Origin: JAOUFP01 sp963801505
Lineage (GTDB): Bacteria > Nitrospirota > Thermodesulfovibrionia > Thermodesulfovibrionales > UBA6898
Direction of reading: 5' to 3'
Length of the DNA stretch: 64,000 bases
NCBI GenBank assembly: GCA_963801505.1
Contig: CAWDEY010000011.1
Span: 255,363-319,362 of the forward strand
Shown one piece after another: positions 35,746 to 44,824 of this stretch (its first letter is position 1; the number at the start of each line of letters is the position of its first letter). Below the pieces are notes generated by a model. It ran no database searches. It saw only the letters and a list, made by a program, of their open reading frames with translations, and was not told the DNA's origin. The translations under genes were made by a program, and so were the position numbers.

Positions 35746-37239
35746 ATGAAAAAACTTATTAGGGGCCTTTCCCTTTTTACAGCTTTGTCGGTTCTGCTCT
35801 TAATGGTTGTTCCTTCCTATGGTGCAAACAGCATTGAAAAGATCCAGAATAGAGGCTATCTACTCTGGGGGTCTGATGCAGAGGGCGGAGCGCCCTACAT
35901 ATTCCCTGACCCAAAGAACCCTTCCAGACTGATCGGCTTTGAGGTAGATCTTGCAAGTGAGATCGCGAAGGAACTGGGTGTAGAGGCAAAGCAGGCCCAA
36001 AACGCCTGGGACAGCCTGATACCAGCGCTGATGCGGGGAGATTCCGATATAGCGATGAACGGCATAGAGATAACTCCCCAGAGGGAAAAAGAGGTGCTTT
36101 TTTCAAGGCCCTACTATATCTATACTGAACAGCTGGTCGTTAGAAAAGAAGAGGAAGCGATAAAGAGTGTCAATGACCTCAAAGGCAAAAAAGTCGGGAC
36201 ACTCTCGGGTACGGTTGCACAGGATATCCTCATGAGGATGGGCGGAGTTGATGTCAAGATCTATGCAGGCCAGGTTGAACCCTATGAAGACCTCGCAATC
36301 GGCAGACTTGACGCTGTGCTGCTGGATCTGCCGATAGCTGCCTATTATGCCAAACCAAACCCCAAGCTCAAATACGCCGGACAACCGGTAGGTGAAGGTT
36401 TCTATGCAATCGCGGTCCGGAAGGGAGACCCTGACCTCAAAAAGAGGCTTGACGATGTGCTGTTCAAGCTCGTCAGTTCAGGACGCCTGAAAGAGATCTA
36501 TGAAAAATGGGACCTTTGGAATGAGAAACAGGAGAAGCTTTTTCAGGACATAAGAGAAGCAAAAGGATATGTCAGCCTAGAAGAGAGCAAAAAGGCGCCG
36601 CTCTACACCTTCTTTCCAACGCTCCTGAAAGGCGCAGGGACCACTATATTGATATCAGTCATGTCCATGGCCCTGGCTGTTGCCCTCGGCCTGATCCTTA
36701 CCATTGTCAGACTTTACAGCAGGCCCCCTTTAAGCAGTGTGGCTACTGGCTATATCGAGCTCTATCGGGGCACGCCGCTTCTGATCCAGCTTTTTATCCT
36801 CTACTACGGCCTGCCGAATATAGGCATATCCCTGAGCCCTCTGACTGCCGCGTTTCTCGGTCTTGGCATGAACTACGCGGCCTATGAGTCGGAGCTCTAC
36901 AGGGCCGGGATAAGCGCAGTTGCCAAAGGCCAGATGGAGGCCGCACTCTCTCTAGGCATGACAAGGAACACTGCGGTCAGGAGGGTGATTCTTCCCCAGG
37001 CCTTTAAAATAGCCCTCCCCGGGGTTACAAATGACTTCATCGCTCTGTTCAAGGATTCATCTCTTGTCTCTGTTATCGCTATGGTTGAACTCACCAAGAC
37101 ATACAGCATCCTGGCTGCCTCGACGCTGAGGTTTTTCGAACTGGGTATCATCGTCGCGCTCCTGTACTTCGGGATGAGCTATCCGCTCTCCCTGCTTGCA
37201 AGAAGGCTTGAAAACAGGCTTAAGAGGTCAAAACGATGA
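35746..37239 (+). CDS. Amino acid ABC transporter, fused substrate-binding protein and permease
   Basis: About 497 residues. ATG 35746 begins a clear signal peptide (MKKLIRGLSLFTALSVLLLMVVPSYG); ATG 35728 is an alternative and a still longer frame overlaps holA. Residues ~25-275 form a family 3 binding protein (GYLLWGSDAEGGAPYIF, FEVDLASEIAKELGV, SLIPALMRGDSDI); the rest is a HisM/GlnP permease with LLKGAGTTILISV and the inner-membrane loop YESELYRAGISAVAKGQMEAALSLGM. Such fusions are known. The ATPase gene follows with a four-base overlap. Substrate probably polar amino acids. Confidence 0.92.
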   Translation: MKKLIRGLSLFTALSVLLLMVVPSYGANSIEKIQNRGYLLWGSDAEGGAPYIFPDPKNPSRLIGFEVDLASEIAKELGVEAKQAQNAWDSLIPALMRGDSDIAMNGIEITPQREKEVLFSRPYYIYTEQLVVRKEEEAIKSVNDLKGKKVGTLSGTVAQDILMRMGGVDVKIYAGQVEPYEDLAIGRLDAVLLDLPIAAYYAKPNPKLKYAGQPVGEGFYAIAVRKGDPDLKKRLDDVLFKLVSSGRLKEIYEKWDLWNEKQEKLFQDIREAKGYVSLEESKKAPLYTFFPTLLKGAGTTILISVMSMALAVALGLILTIVRLYSRPPLSSVATGYIELYRGTPLLIQLFILYYGLPNIGISLSPLTAAFLGLGMNYAAYESELYRAGISAVAKGQMEAALSLGMTRNTAVRRVILPQAFKIALPGVTNDFIALFKDSSLVSVIAMVELTKTYSILAASTLRFFELGIIVALLYFGMSYPLSLLARRLENRLKRSKR

Positions 37240-38003
37240 TCAGGAAGATGATCAGAATCAGGGACCTCCATAAATACTACGAAGGGCACCATCTCTTCAA
37301 GGGAATAGACCTTGATATAGAGAAAGGCGAGGTGGTTGTCTTTATAGGGCCGTCAGGGAGCGGCAAGAGCACATTCCTCAGGTGCATCAACGGCCTTGAA
37401 TATTTTCAGAAGGGCGAGATCATTGTAGATGGGATAGAACTGCATTCGATCAACCGTCTGCGACCTGGAGCTAAAGACCTTGAAAACATAAGGAAGGTTA
37501 GGCTGAAGGCAGGCATGGTCTTTCAGCAGTTCAACCTCTTCCCTCACATGACGGTACTGGAAAATATAATAGAGGCCCCGGTGCAGGTGCTTGGCGCTGA
37601 CAGGTCCACAGCCATTGAAAACGCCCGTCTGCTCTTAAGAAGGATAAATATCGGCCAGAAGGCCGAGAGCTATCCTGAGGAACTCTCAGGCGGAGAACAG
37701 CAGAGGGTCGCCATAGCACGGGCCCTTGCCATGAAGCCGGAGGCGATGCTCTTTGACGAACCGACCTCCTCCCTTGACCCGGAGATGGTAGGAGAGGTTT
37801 TGGCGGTCATAAAAGACCTTGTCAATGAAGGCATGACAACCCTGATTGTTACACATGAGATGGGGTTTGCACGGGAAATGGCAGACAGGGTGGTTGTCTT
37901 TGACCACGGGGACATTATAGAGACAGGCCCTCCTGATGAGATATTCACACACCCCAGGGCAGAGAGGACCAGGGTATTTCTTAGCAGGGTTTTGAAACGC
38001 TAG
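37236..38003 (+). CDS. Amino acid ABC transporter ATP-binding protein
   Basis: GlnQ/HisP-type ATPase, 255 residues. Walker A GPSGSGKST (near 39-47), Q-loop VFQQFNLFPHMTV, signature LSGGEQQRVAIARALA, Walker B AMLFDEPTSSLD and H-loop THEMGF are all intact. Partner of the fused binding protein-permease. Confidence 0.95.
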   Translation: MIRKMIRIRDLHKYYEGHHLFKGIDLDIEKGEVVVFIGPSGSGKSTFLRCINGLEYFQKGEIIVDGIELHSINRLRPGAKDLENIRKVRLKAGMVFQQFNLFPHMTVLENIIEAPVQVLGADRSTAIENARLLLRRINIGQKAESYPEELSGGEQQRVAIARALAMKPEAMLFDEPTSSLDPEMVGEVLAVIKDLVNEGMTTLIVTHEMGFAREMADRVVVFDHGDIIETGPPDEIFTHPRAERTRVFLSRVLKR

Positions 38004-38067
38004 CCTTTCATCCTGAAGGAATATGTGTAGCGGGTCATTGCCTATTGTCAATTTTTTTAAATGAAGA

Positions 38068-38103
38068 GGGGGCCTGTTGATTTCTACAGGCCCCCTTGTT
38101 TTG
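38068..38103. terminator. Terminator between the ABC operon and the 12-heme cytochrome
   Basis: GGGGGCCTGT (38068-38077) and ACAGGCCCCC (38086-38095) form a perfect stem; T-rich sequence follows on the + strand. The genes on both sides converge on it. Confidence 0.88.
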
Positions 38104-38115
38104 TTATAGAACGTT

Positions 38116-38967
38116 CTATCTCTTCTTCTTTGGTGCTTCTTTAGGAGTTTCTTTCGGCTGAGCAGCCGGCCAGTTATTAAGATCATGGGCGATGTTATGG
38201 CAATCGCCGCATTTCTGGAACTTTCTCATAATGCCCGCTGCATGAGGCGTACCATGGCAGTCCTGGCATTTGGGTATTGTCTTGTGCTTTTCCTGATGGC
38301 AGAAGGCGCATGTCAGGGCATTGTGTTTGGCCTTGCTGGCGCTAAGCAGGGCAAAGGCATTTTTGTGACATATGCCGCAGTCCTTTGACGGGGTCTCGGA
38401 AGAATAAGTCACTTGCTTCGGCATGTGTGCCTTATGGCATCTCTTGCAGTCAGCGGCCACCATTTCCGGAGAATGCGGTTTATGGCACTGGGTGCACTGC
38501 GGGACCTGGCGGTGTACACTGTGACAGAAGGAGCAGTCAAAGGCGCTATGTTTACTCTTGTTTTCCCTTAGTTGGGCAATCTGCTGCGTGTGACATGTGA
38601 TGCACACATCTGTTACTTTGCCTGAGAAAGATATTTTCAGAGGCGTATGCGGGTTTTTGTGACAGTTCAGGCATCCTTTAATCTCGAAGTGGGCCTTCCC
38701 CATATGACATTCACTGCACAGAGGGATGGGTTTCTTGACTTTTGGCGGATGTCCGACATGACAACCAGTACATCCAACATCCTTGTGTTTGCCTCCGGCT
38801 TCTGCAAGATCAGCGGGAGGAGCGTCGTGGCACTTCAGGCAGTCTTCGTTTGTCAGTTCGACTTTTACCGCGGCAGGCGCTGCTGCACCGCAATAGGACG
38901 GCAATGCTGAGATGCAGACGATCAGAAATAATAAGGCCATAAAACTACTGCTTCTTAATACTTTCAT
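38116..38967 (-). CDS. 12-heme c-type cytochrome
   Basis: Secreted multiheme protein, 283 residues from ATG 38967 (AAGGAGG upstream; MKVLRSSSFMALLFLIVCISALPSYCGA signal peptide). Twelve CxxCH motifs are visible with many added His, for example CLKCHDA, CTGCHVGHPP, CSECH, CLNCHKNPHTP, CITCH, CSFCHSVHRQVPQCTQCHKPHS, CKRCHKAHMP, CGICH, CAFCH, CQDCHGTPHAAGIM, CGDCHNIAHD. Lys/Pro-rich tail. It is a paralogue of the 16-heme neighbour, lacking one four-heme block. Role in periplasmic or extracellular electron transfer is inferred; no membrane anchor is seen. Confidence 0.88.
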   Translation of the reverse strand: MKVLRSSSFMALLFLIVCISALPSYCGAAAPAAVKVELTNEDCLKCHDAPPADLAEAGGKHKDVGCTGCHVGHPPKVKKPIPLCSECHMGKAHFEIKGCLNCHKNPHTPLKISFSGKVTDVCITCHTQQIAQLRENKSKHSAFDCSFCHSVHRQVPQCTQCHKPHSPEMVAADCKRCHKAHMPKQVTYSSETPSKDCGICHKNAFALLSASKAKHNALTCAFCHQEKHKTIPKCQDCHGTPHAAGIMRKFQKCGDCHNIAHDLNNWPAAQPKETPKEAPKKKR

Positions 38968-39167
38968 AATTCCCTCCTTGCTAATAATTATTAAGTGCTG
39001 TTTTCCTTCTGTGACCCTCTTTATGCTAAAGAAGGAATCTCGCACAATGCCGGAATTATGCCACAGATTTCTGAAGCAGTCAACAGGCATGAAGAAAAAT
39101 GAAGAAAAAATTCTGGCCTGCTGGTAAAAGCAGAAAAGATTTCAGATTTGCTGGATACGAGGAGAGA

Positions 39168-39197
39168 AAAAGTGTCTGTGATTTCACAGGCACTTTT
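39168..39197 (-). terminator. Hairpin after the 16-heme cytochrome gene
   Basis: AAAAGTGTCTGTG and CACAGGCACTTTT pair (one G-T pair). The rest of the 38968-39215 gap is the promoter region of the 12-heme gene; its segment 39053-39090 resembles 40355-40390 upstream of the 16-heme gene. Confidence 0.8.
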
Positions 39198-39215
39198 GTC
39201 AGGCAGCAGAATGCT

Positions 39216-40274
39216 TTATTGCTCTGCCTTCAGTTCTCCTTTGGGCTGCGCGGCCGGCCAGTCATTAAGATCATGGGCGATAAAATGGCAATCGCCGCAT
39301 TTCCCGAACTTTGCCATAATACCGGCTGCATGTGGTGAACCATGGCAGTCCTTGCAGTTTGGTACCATTTTGTGCCTTTCCTGATGGCAGGTTGCGCATG
39401 TCAGGAGCTTGTGCTTGGCCTCGCTGGCGGTAAGGAGGTCGATGGCCTTCCTGTGGCATATTCCGCATGCTTTTGACGGAGTATCGGAAGCATAAGTCAC
39501 TTGCTTCGGCATGTGGGCCTTATGGCATTTTTTGCAGTCGGCGATAGCCATGTCTTCCGAGTGCGGCTTGTGGCACTGGGTGCATTGCGGGACTTGGCGG
39601 TGGACCTTGTGACACATTGAACAGTCAAGAATACTATGCTTGCTCTTATAGTCTCTGAGCTGAGCAACCTCCTGCGGATGGCAGGTGCCACACTCATTTG
39701 TTACTTTGCCTGCAAAAGACATGTTCAAAGGCATATGCGGGTTCTTGTGACAGTTGAGGCATCCCTTAAGTTCGAAATGGGACTTTCCCTTATGACACTG
39801 GATGCACTGCGGGATCTGACGATGTACCGGGTGACAGGTGGAACAGTCAATGACGCTATGCCTGCTCTTATTTTCCCTGAGCTGAGCATCCTGCTGTGTG
39901 TGGCAGTTAAGACAAACACCCTTGTCTGCTAAAGACATGTTCAAAGGCATATGCGGATTTTTGTGGCAATGGAGACAGTTTTCAGATTTAAAGTGGGCCT
40001 TCCTCGTAGCAAGATGACACCTGCTGCATTTTTCGATCGGTTTCTTGACAGTCGGCGGGTGGCCGATATGACAGCCGCCACACGGAACTGCTCTGTGCCT
40101 GCCTCCAGCAGTTTTTATGTCATTTACCGGCCCGCTATGACACTTCACGCAGTCTTCTTTTTTGGGAGGACCATCTGGCAGGGCAGGCGAAATGTCGGAA
40201 TAAACCGGTAATACCAATACCACTGCGATCAGGAATAATATGACTGTTAAACTACTGCCTTTTAATGATTTCAT
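39216..40274 (-). CDS. 16-heme c-type cytochrome, paralogue with a duplicated four-heme block
   Basis: 352 residues with a signal peptide (MKSLKGSSLTVILFLIAVVLVLPVYS). Sixteen CxxCH motifs. Residues around 98-170 (CLHCHKNPHMPLNMSLADKG, QLRENKSRHSVIDCSTCH, PQCIQCHKG) and around 171-240 (CLNCHKNPHMPLNMSFAGKV, QLRDYKSKHSILDCSMCH, PQCTQCHKP) are near copies of a four-heme block that occurs once in the 12-heme protein. The C-terminal portion of both proteins (HKAHMPKQVTY, HGSPHAAGIM, CGDCH..AHDLN.WPAAQP) is almost identical. The upstream region is interrupted by an insertion sequence about 130 bases before the start. Confidence 0.9.
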   Translation of the reverse strand: MKSLKGSSLTVILFLIAVVLVLPVYSDISPALPDGPPKKEDCVKCHSGPVNDIKTAGGRHRAVPCGGCHIGHPPTVKKPIEKCSRCHLATRKAHFKSENCLHCHKNPHMPLNMSLADKGVCLNCHTQQDAQLRENKSRHSVIDCSTCHPVHRQIPQCIQCHKGKSHFELKGCLNCHKNPHMPLNMSFAGKVTNECGTCHPQEVAQLRDYKSKHSILDCSMCHKVHRQVPQCTQCHKPHSEDMAIADCKKCHKAHMPKQVTYASDTPSKACGICHRKAIDLLTASEAKHKLLTCATCHQERHKMVPNCKDCHGSPHAAGIMAKFGKCGDCHFIAHDLNDWPAAQPKGELKAEQ

Positions 40275-40383
40275 CTTTTGTTTTGCATGTATAATTCTCG
40301 AATTACCACAGCCTTAATATAATTGTCCCAACGGATAAGGACAAAATTTATCGACATTATGCCATAGTTCCATGAAGCAGTCA

Positions 40384-40402
40384 ACAGAATATGAAAATCA
40401 GT
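40384..40402. repeat. Target-site duplication, left copy
   Basis: 19-base ACAGAATATGAAAATCAGT, identical to 41726-41744, flanking the insertion sequence. Confidence 0.85.
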
Positions 40403-41725
40403 GTAGCGAGCAAGTAAACTGTCCGTATCTGTAGCACATAAACTGTCCGGTTATACTTGGATGGCAAAAAGGATGCCATCCATGAAAAAGACAGAACTAC
40501 TACAGGAGGTACGGAAGATGAGATTTGAGGAAGCATATGAAGGATGGAAAAAGGGGAGATTGACACAGGCGGAGGCGGCAAGACTGCTTGGAGTATGCGA
40601 TCGCACCTACCGACGTTATCTGGTCAGATATGAGGAGCAGGGGATGGAGGGGCTTGTAGATAGGCGTTTAGGACAAATATCGCACCGTAGTGCACCAGTT
40701 GATGAGATAATAGCTCTGGCAGATTTATACAACTTTCGGTATCAGGGATTTACGGTCAAACACTTTTACAGTTGGTATCGAAGATCTCACGGCGGTATCA
40801 GAAGCTATACATGGGTAAAAAATACCCTTCAGGGCAAGAGGCTTGTGGCAAAGGATTCAAGGAAGGGAACTCACAGGAAACAGCGCCCACGAGCGCCATA
40901 TATTGGTATGATGCTGCATCAGGATGGCTCCAAGCATGAGTGGGTGCCAGGGAAGTTATGGGATCTGATTGTGACGATGGATGATGCTACCAGTAAACAT
41001 TACTCGATGTTCTTTGTCGGGGAAGAAGGGACTCAGAGCAGTTTTCAGGGAGTCAATGAGGTCATCGACAAACATGGAGTATTTGCCTCTTTTTATACTG
41101 ATCGCGGCAGCCACTACTGGTATACACCGGAGGCTGGGAAGAAAGTGGACAAAGAAAGTCTGACTCAATTCGGTCGTGCTATGAGACAGTTAGGGATTGA
41201 GATGATTCCGGCTTATTCTCCCGAGGCACGGGGACGCTCCGAGCGCGCCTTTCGTACCCATCAGGATAGACTTGTAAAGGAACTCGCCCTTGCCGGCATC
41301 ACGGAGATGAAACAGGGCAATGCCTATATCAGTGATGTTTATATGCCTGCCTATAACGATGAGTTTACTGTGTCCCCAGAGGAGTCAGCAAGCATGTTCG
41401 TGCCTTGGGCCGGGACACCTCTTCAAGACATACTCTGCGAACAGTATGAACGTACGGTCGGCAATGACAACTGCGTAAAATTCGATGCTATGACCCTTCA
41501 GATTCCCTCTGATAAATACCGATTTCACTACGTTAAAGTAAAGGTCCGAGTACATCGTTATCCAAATGGGAACCTGGCAATATTCCATGGTCACAGAAAG
41601 CTGGCTAACTTTAACTCACAAGGAAAGGAGGTCTCTAACTTAGACAAAAAAGCTGCCTGATATCAATAGCTACTAAGCGGACAGTTTATGTGCTCTATAA
41701 CCGGACAATTCTATTTATTGACAAC
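40403..41725. mobile_element. Insertion sequence, ISNCY/IS1202-like
   Basis: 1323 bases bounded by a 19-base direct repeat. The first and last ~48 bases are imperfect inverted repeats: both contain two copies of an AA(A/T)TGTCCG-like decamer and the shared block AGCACATAAACTGTCCG. One transposase gene fills the element. The long target duplication and the transposase type fit the IS1202-like group formerly in ISNCY, as far as I recall; family naming needs a database match. Intact ends and frame suggest recent insertion. Confidence 0.85.
40518..41660 (+). CDS. DDE transposase with N-terminal helix-turn-helix
   Basis: About 380 residues from the ATG at 40518 (GGAGG upstream; an in-frame ATG at 40461 also exists). 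N-terminal HTH: RLTQAEAARLLGVCDRTYRRYLVRYEEQGMEGLVDRR. Integrase core (rve) with catalytic candidates in MLHQDGSKHEW and VTMDDATSKHY, STDRGSHY-like FYTDRGSHYWYTP, and EARGRSERAFRTHQDRL containing the expected Glu. Intact reading frame. The only transposase recognised in the window. Confidence 0.88.
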   Translation: MRFEEAYEGWKKGRLTQAEAARLLGVCDRTYRRYLVRYEEQGMEGLVDRRLGQISHRSAPVDEIIALADLYNFRYQGFTVKHFYSWYRRSHGGIRSYTWVKNTLQGKRLVAKDSRKGTHRKQRPRAPYIGMMLHQDGSKHEWVPGKLWDLIVTMDDATSKHYSMFFVGEEGTQSSFQGVNEVIDKHGVFASFYTDRGSHYWYTPEAGKKVDKESLTQFGRAMRQLGIEMIPAYSPEARGRSERAFRTHQDRLVKELALAGITEMKQGNAYISDVYMPAYNDEFTVSPEESASMFVPWAGTPLQDILCEQYERTVGNDNCVKFDAMTLQIPSDKYRFHYVKVKVRVHRYPNGNLAIFHGHRKLANFNSQGKEVSNLDKKAA

Positions 41726-41744
41726 ACAGAATATGAAAATCAGT
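41726..41744. repeat. Target-site duplication, right copy
   Basis: Second copy of the 19-base direct repeat. Confidence 0.85.
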
Positions 41745-41831
41745 AGTGGTGCCGTTTGAATTATTGTGAGTTAAACTAGGTGGGCCCGCCCCGGGCTGGT
41801 CAGCAGGGGCATTTTCTTGAACTAATATGAC

Positions 41832-43259
41832 TCAGAAACCAGCGACAGCGATTTTAGCGAAGTTTACTACTGAAGAAGGCAGCACGCCGATGGCCAGGAC
41901 TGCAATCACTGCTATGGCCAGCGCGAGCCCCAATCCAGGAGATGTGGAAAGCGCCACAGTCTCCTTCGGCTCTTTCATGTACATGTACATGACTATCCTT
42001 AGGTAAAAATATGCGGATATGGCGCTGAACATGACAGCTATAATAACAAGCCAGGTATAGCCTGCGTTGACGGCACTCATGAAGATATAGAACTTGCCCA
42101 TAAAGCCTGCTGTAGGCGGAATTCCGGTGAGGGAGAACATAAATACCAGCATCAGGGCTGAAGCAAGTGGATGCGTCTTTGAAAGGCCCTCGTAATCGGA
42201 TATCTGGTCACCTTTAAACCCCTCTGAGCGGAGCATGATCACAACAGCAAAGGCCCCCATATTCATGAAGCCATATATAAGCATGTAGTTCAGCACACTG
42301 GCCATTCCGTCCTGCGTGCCTGCTATAAGGCCAAGCAGCATATAGCCTGCATGAGCGATAGATGAATACGCGAGCATTCTTTTGATGTTTGTCTGCGAAA
42401 GGGCCACTATATTACCAACACCCATGGTCAGTATCGCGATAGGCACCAGCACTGCCGCCCACTCTACCTTGACAGAGCCGAAGGCGACCATGAAGACTCT
42501 TCCAAGCACAGCAAAACCTGCTGCCTTGGGACCGACTGACATAAATGCGGTAATCGATGTTGGTGCGCCTTCGTATACATCAGGGGCCCACATATGAAAA
42601 GGCACTGCTGCTATCTTAAAGGAAAAGGCAACGGCAAAGAGCATCAGCGAAAGCGTAAGGACCGGGTTTGAGGCAAGTCCGTTTTTAACTATATAGTCTG
42701 ATATGGCCCTTATGTCAGTTGTCCCTGTAAGACCATAGATCATGGATGTGCCATAAAGCAAAAAGGCAGAGGCAAAGGCCCCAAGCAGCAGATACTTAAT
42801 GGCTGCCTCGTTAGACTTGACATCATAACGTATAAATCCTGCAAGCACATAGGTGCTTAAGGCCATAAGCTCAAGGCCGAGATAAAGGACTATCAGGTCG
42901 CCGGCAGAGGCCATGAGCATCATGCCCAGTGTTGAAAAAAGTATCAGGCTGTAATATTCCCCGAAGTTTACCTTTTCGACTTCGATATACTTAACAGAGA
43001 TAAGTACTGTGAGTATCACATTTACGATAAATATTAATTTAAAGAACGTGCTGTAGCCGTCGGATACATACATGCCATTAAACGTTGTCCCAAAAGACCC
43101 GGCCAGCAGATACGCCACCAGCCCGATGCTTACAATGCTCATAAGCGCTATTGTCTCTTTCCGCTTGATAACAAGGTCTGCCATAAGGACAAACAGGGCC
43201 AGCACTGTCAGCGCTATTTCAGGCATTACAGGGCCAAGGTCAGGCATCACAAACTGCAT
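41832..43259 (-). CDS. nuoN: NADH-quinone oxidoreductase subunit N
   Basis: Proton-pumping antiporter-like membrane subunit of complex I, 475 residues, about 14 membrane spans. Conserved LYLGLELMALSTYVLAGF (Glu of the pump helix), KYLLLGAFASAFLLYG, HMWAPDVYEGAPTSITAFMSVGPKAAGFAVLGR and NIKRMLAYSSIAHAGYMLLG are present. Last gene of the nuoA-N operon on the - strand. Confidence 0.96.
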   Translation of the reverse strand: MQFVMPDLGPVMPEIALTVLALFVLMADLVIKRKETIALMSIVSIGLVAYLLAGSFGTTFNGMYVSDGYSTFFKLIFIVNVILTVLISVKYIEVEKVNFGEYYSLILFSTLGMMLMASAGDLIVLYLGLELMALSTYVLAGFIRYDVKSNEAAIKYLLLGAFASAFLLYGTSMIYGLTGTTDIRAISDYIVKNGLASNPVLTLSLMLFAVAFSFKIAAVPFHMWAPDVYEGAPTSITAFMSVGPKAAGFAVLGRVFMVAFGSVKVEWAAVLVPIAILTMGVGNIVALSQTNIKRMLAYSSIAHAGYMLLGLIAGTQDGMASVLNYMLIYGFMNMGAFAVVIMLRSEGFKGDQISDYEGLSKTHPLASALMLVFMFSLTGIPPTAGFMGKFYIFMSAVNAGYTWLVIIAVMFSAISAYFYLRIVMYMYMKEPKETVALSTSPGLGLALAIAVIAVLAIGVLPSSVVNFAKIAVAGF

Positions 43260-43278
43260 CAGTAATCCTCCGATCTTC

Positions 43279-44817
43279 TCATTTCAGTATCTCCATAACA
43301 TTCCCGGCAGCTGCGATTGCAGGAGCGCTTCCTGTATTGACGCGCTCCAGAAGATGACTCACTGAGGCGTGCATAAAGCCGAGGAAGGTATCAGGATATA
43401 TGCCTATCCAAAATATCAGTATGACCATGGGAAGAAGCGTCATGATCTCCCTGGCATCAATATCATGTAAACCGGCAACCTTCAGGTTCGTCTCCATGAA
43501 AAATACCCTCTGGTAGAGCCAGAGCATGTAGCCTGCCCCTATGATAATGCCTGTTGCCGCGAGCACTCCCGCAAGCTGGCTGGCAGCAAAGCCGCCCAGT
43601 ATGATCAGGAACTCGCCGATAAAACCGTTCGTTGCAGGCAGACCTATCGCGGCAAAGGTAAAGACCATGAACATCGTCGCATATATGGGCATTACTGAGG
43701 CAACGCCTCCGTAATCAGCGATCTGCCGCGTATGGGTCCTGTCGTAAATTGCGCCAACGCTCAAAAACAGCGCGCCTGTGACAATACCGTGGTTGATCAT
43801 CTGGAGTATACCGCCTTCCATGCCCTGCGTATTTAGGGCAAAGATGCCCAGGGTCACAAAGCCCATGTGGCTTACTGAGCTGTAGGCAATCAGCCTTTTG
43901 AGGTCTGACTGCGCGAGACATATAACACCGCCGTATATTATGGCTATCACTGAAAGGCCTATCATAACGGGCGTCATGGCCTTTGAGGCCTCAGGCAGTA
44001 TGGGCATTGAAAACCTCAGGAACCCGTATGCCCCCATCTTTATCAGCACTGCCGCCAGTACAACACTGCCTGCGGTAGGCGCCTCTGTATGGGCATCAGG
44101 CAGCCAGGTATGCACCGGGAACATCGGCACCTTTACTGCAAAAGCAGCAAAGAAGGCCCAGAAGAGCATGAGCTGCATATGATATGGGTATGTCTTTGTC
44201 ATGAGGTCGACTATATCAAAGGACCTGCCTGCGTAGAAATAAAGCACGATGATGCCCACTAGCATAAGAACGCTTCCAACAAGCGTATAGAGGAAGAACT
44301 TCACAGCAGCGTAGATCCTGTTTGGGCCTCCCCACACACCGATAAGCAGATACATCGGAATCAGCATCGCCTCCCAGAAGATGTAGAAGAGCATGAAATC
44401 AAGGGAGCAAAAGACCCCTATCATCGCCCCTTCCAAAAAGAGCAGGGATATATAAAACTCCTTTACCTTCATTTTTATGGAGTTCCAGGATATTAGAATG
44501 CAAAGTATGGTGATCAGGGTCGAAAGCAAAACAAATAGCACGCTGATGCCGTCAATGCCGAGTGAATAGTTCATGTTCCATGCAGGTATCCACGCCTGTT
44601 TTTCAGTAAACTGCATAAGGTGCGTTGTCTTATCGAAGTTGGTAAACAGCATCAAAGATACAAGGAATGTCATGATGCTTACAGCGAGGCTCACCAACTT
44701 GATAAGGTCCTCCTTACTCCTGTTTATCAGAAGGATGAGGGCCGCCCCTGCGATTGGCAGGAATATAAGGGTGCTGAGTATCGGAAATCCCAAACTGTTG
44801 TTCATTACCTGTTCCAT
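43279..44817 (-). CDS. nuoM: NADH-quinone oxidoreductase subunit M
   Basis: Second antiporter-like subunit, 512 residues, about 14 spans. LGIDGISVLFVLLSTLI, FYIFWEAMLIPMYLLIG (pump-helix Glu), HTWLPDAHTEAPTAGSVVLAAVLIKMGAYGFLRF and DLKRLIAYSSVSHMGF identify it. Between nuoL and nuoN with short spacers. Confidence 0.96.
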   Translation of the reverse strand: MEQVMNNSLGFPILSTLIFLPIAGAALILLINRSKEDLIKLVSLAVSIMTFLVSLMLFTNFDKTTHLMQFTEKQAWIPAWNMNYSLGIDGISVLFVLLSTLITILCILISWNSIKMKVKEFYISLLFLEGAMIGVFCSLDFMLFYIFWEAMLIPMYLLIGVWGGPNRIYAAVKFFLYTLVGSVLMLVGIIVLYFYAGRSFDIVDLMTKTYPYHMQLMLFWAFFAAFAVKVPMFPVHTWLPDAHTEAPTAGSVVLAAVLIKMGAYGFLRFSMPILPEASKAMTPVMIGLSVIAIIYGGVICLAQSDLKRLIAYSSVSHMGFVTLGIFALNTQGMEGGILQMINHGIVTGALFLSVGAIYDRTHTRQIADYGGVASVMPIYATMFMVFTFAAIGLPATNGFIGEFLIILGGFAASQLAGVLAATGIIIGAGYMLWLYQRVFFMETNLKVAGLHDIDAREIMTLLPMVILIFWIGIYPDTFLGFMHASVSHLLERVNTGSAPAIAAAGNVMEILK

Positions 44818-44824
44818 CCTCTCC

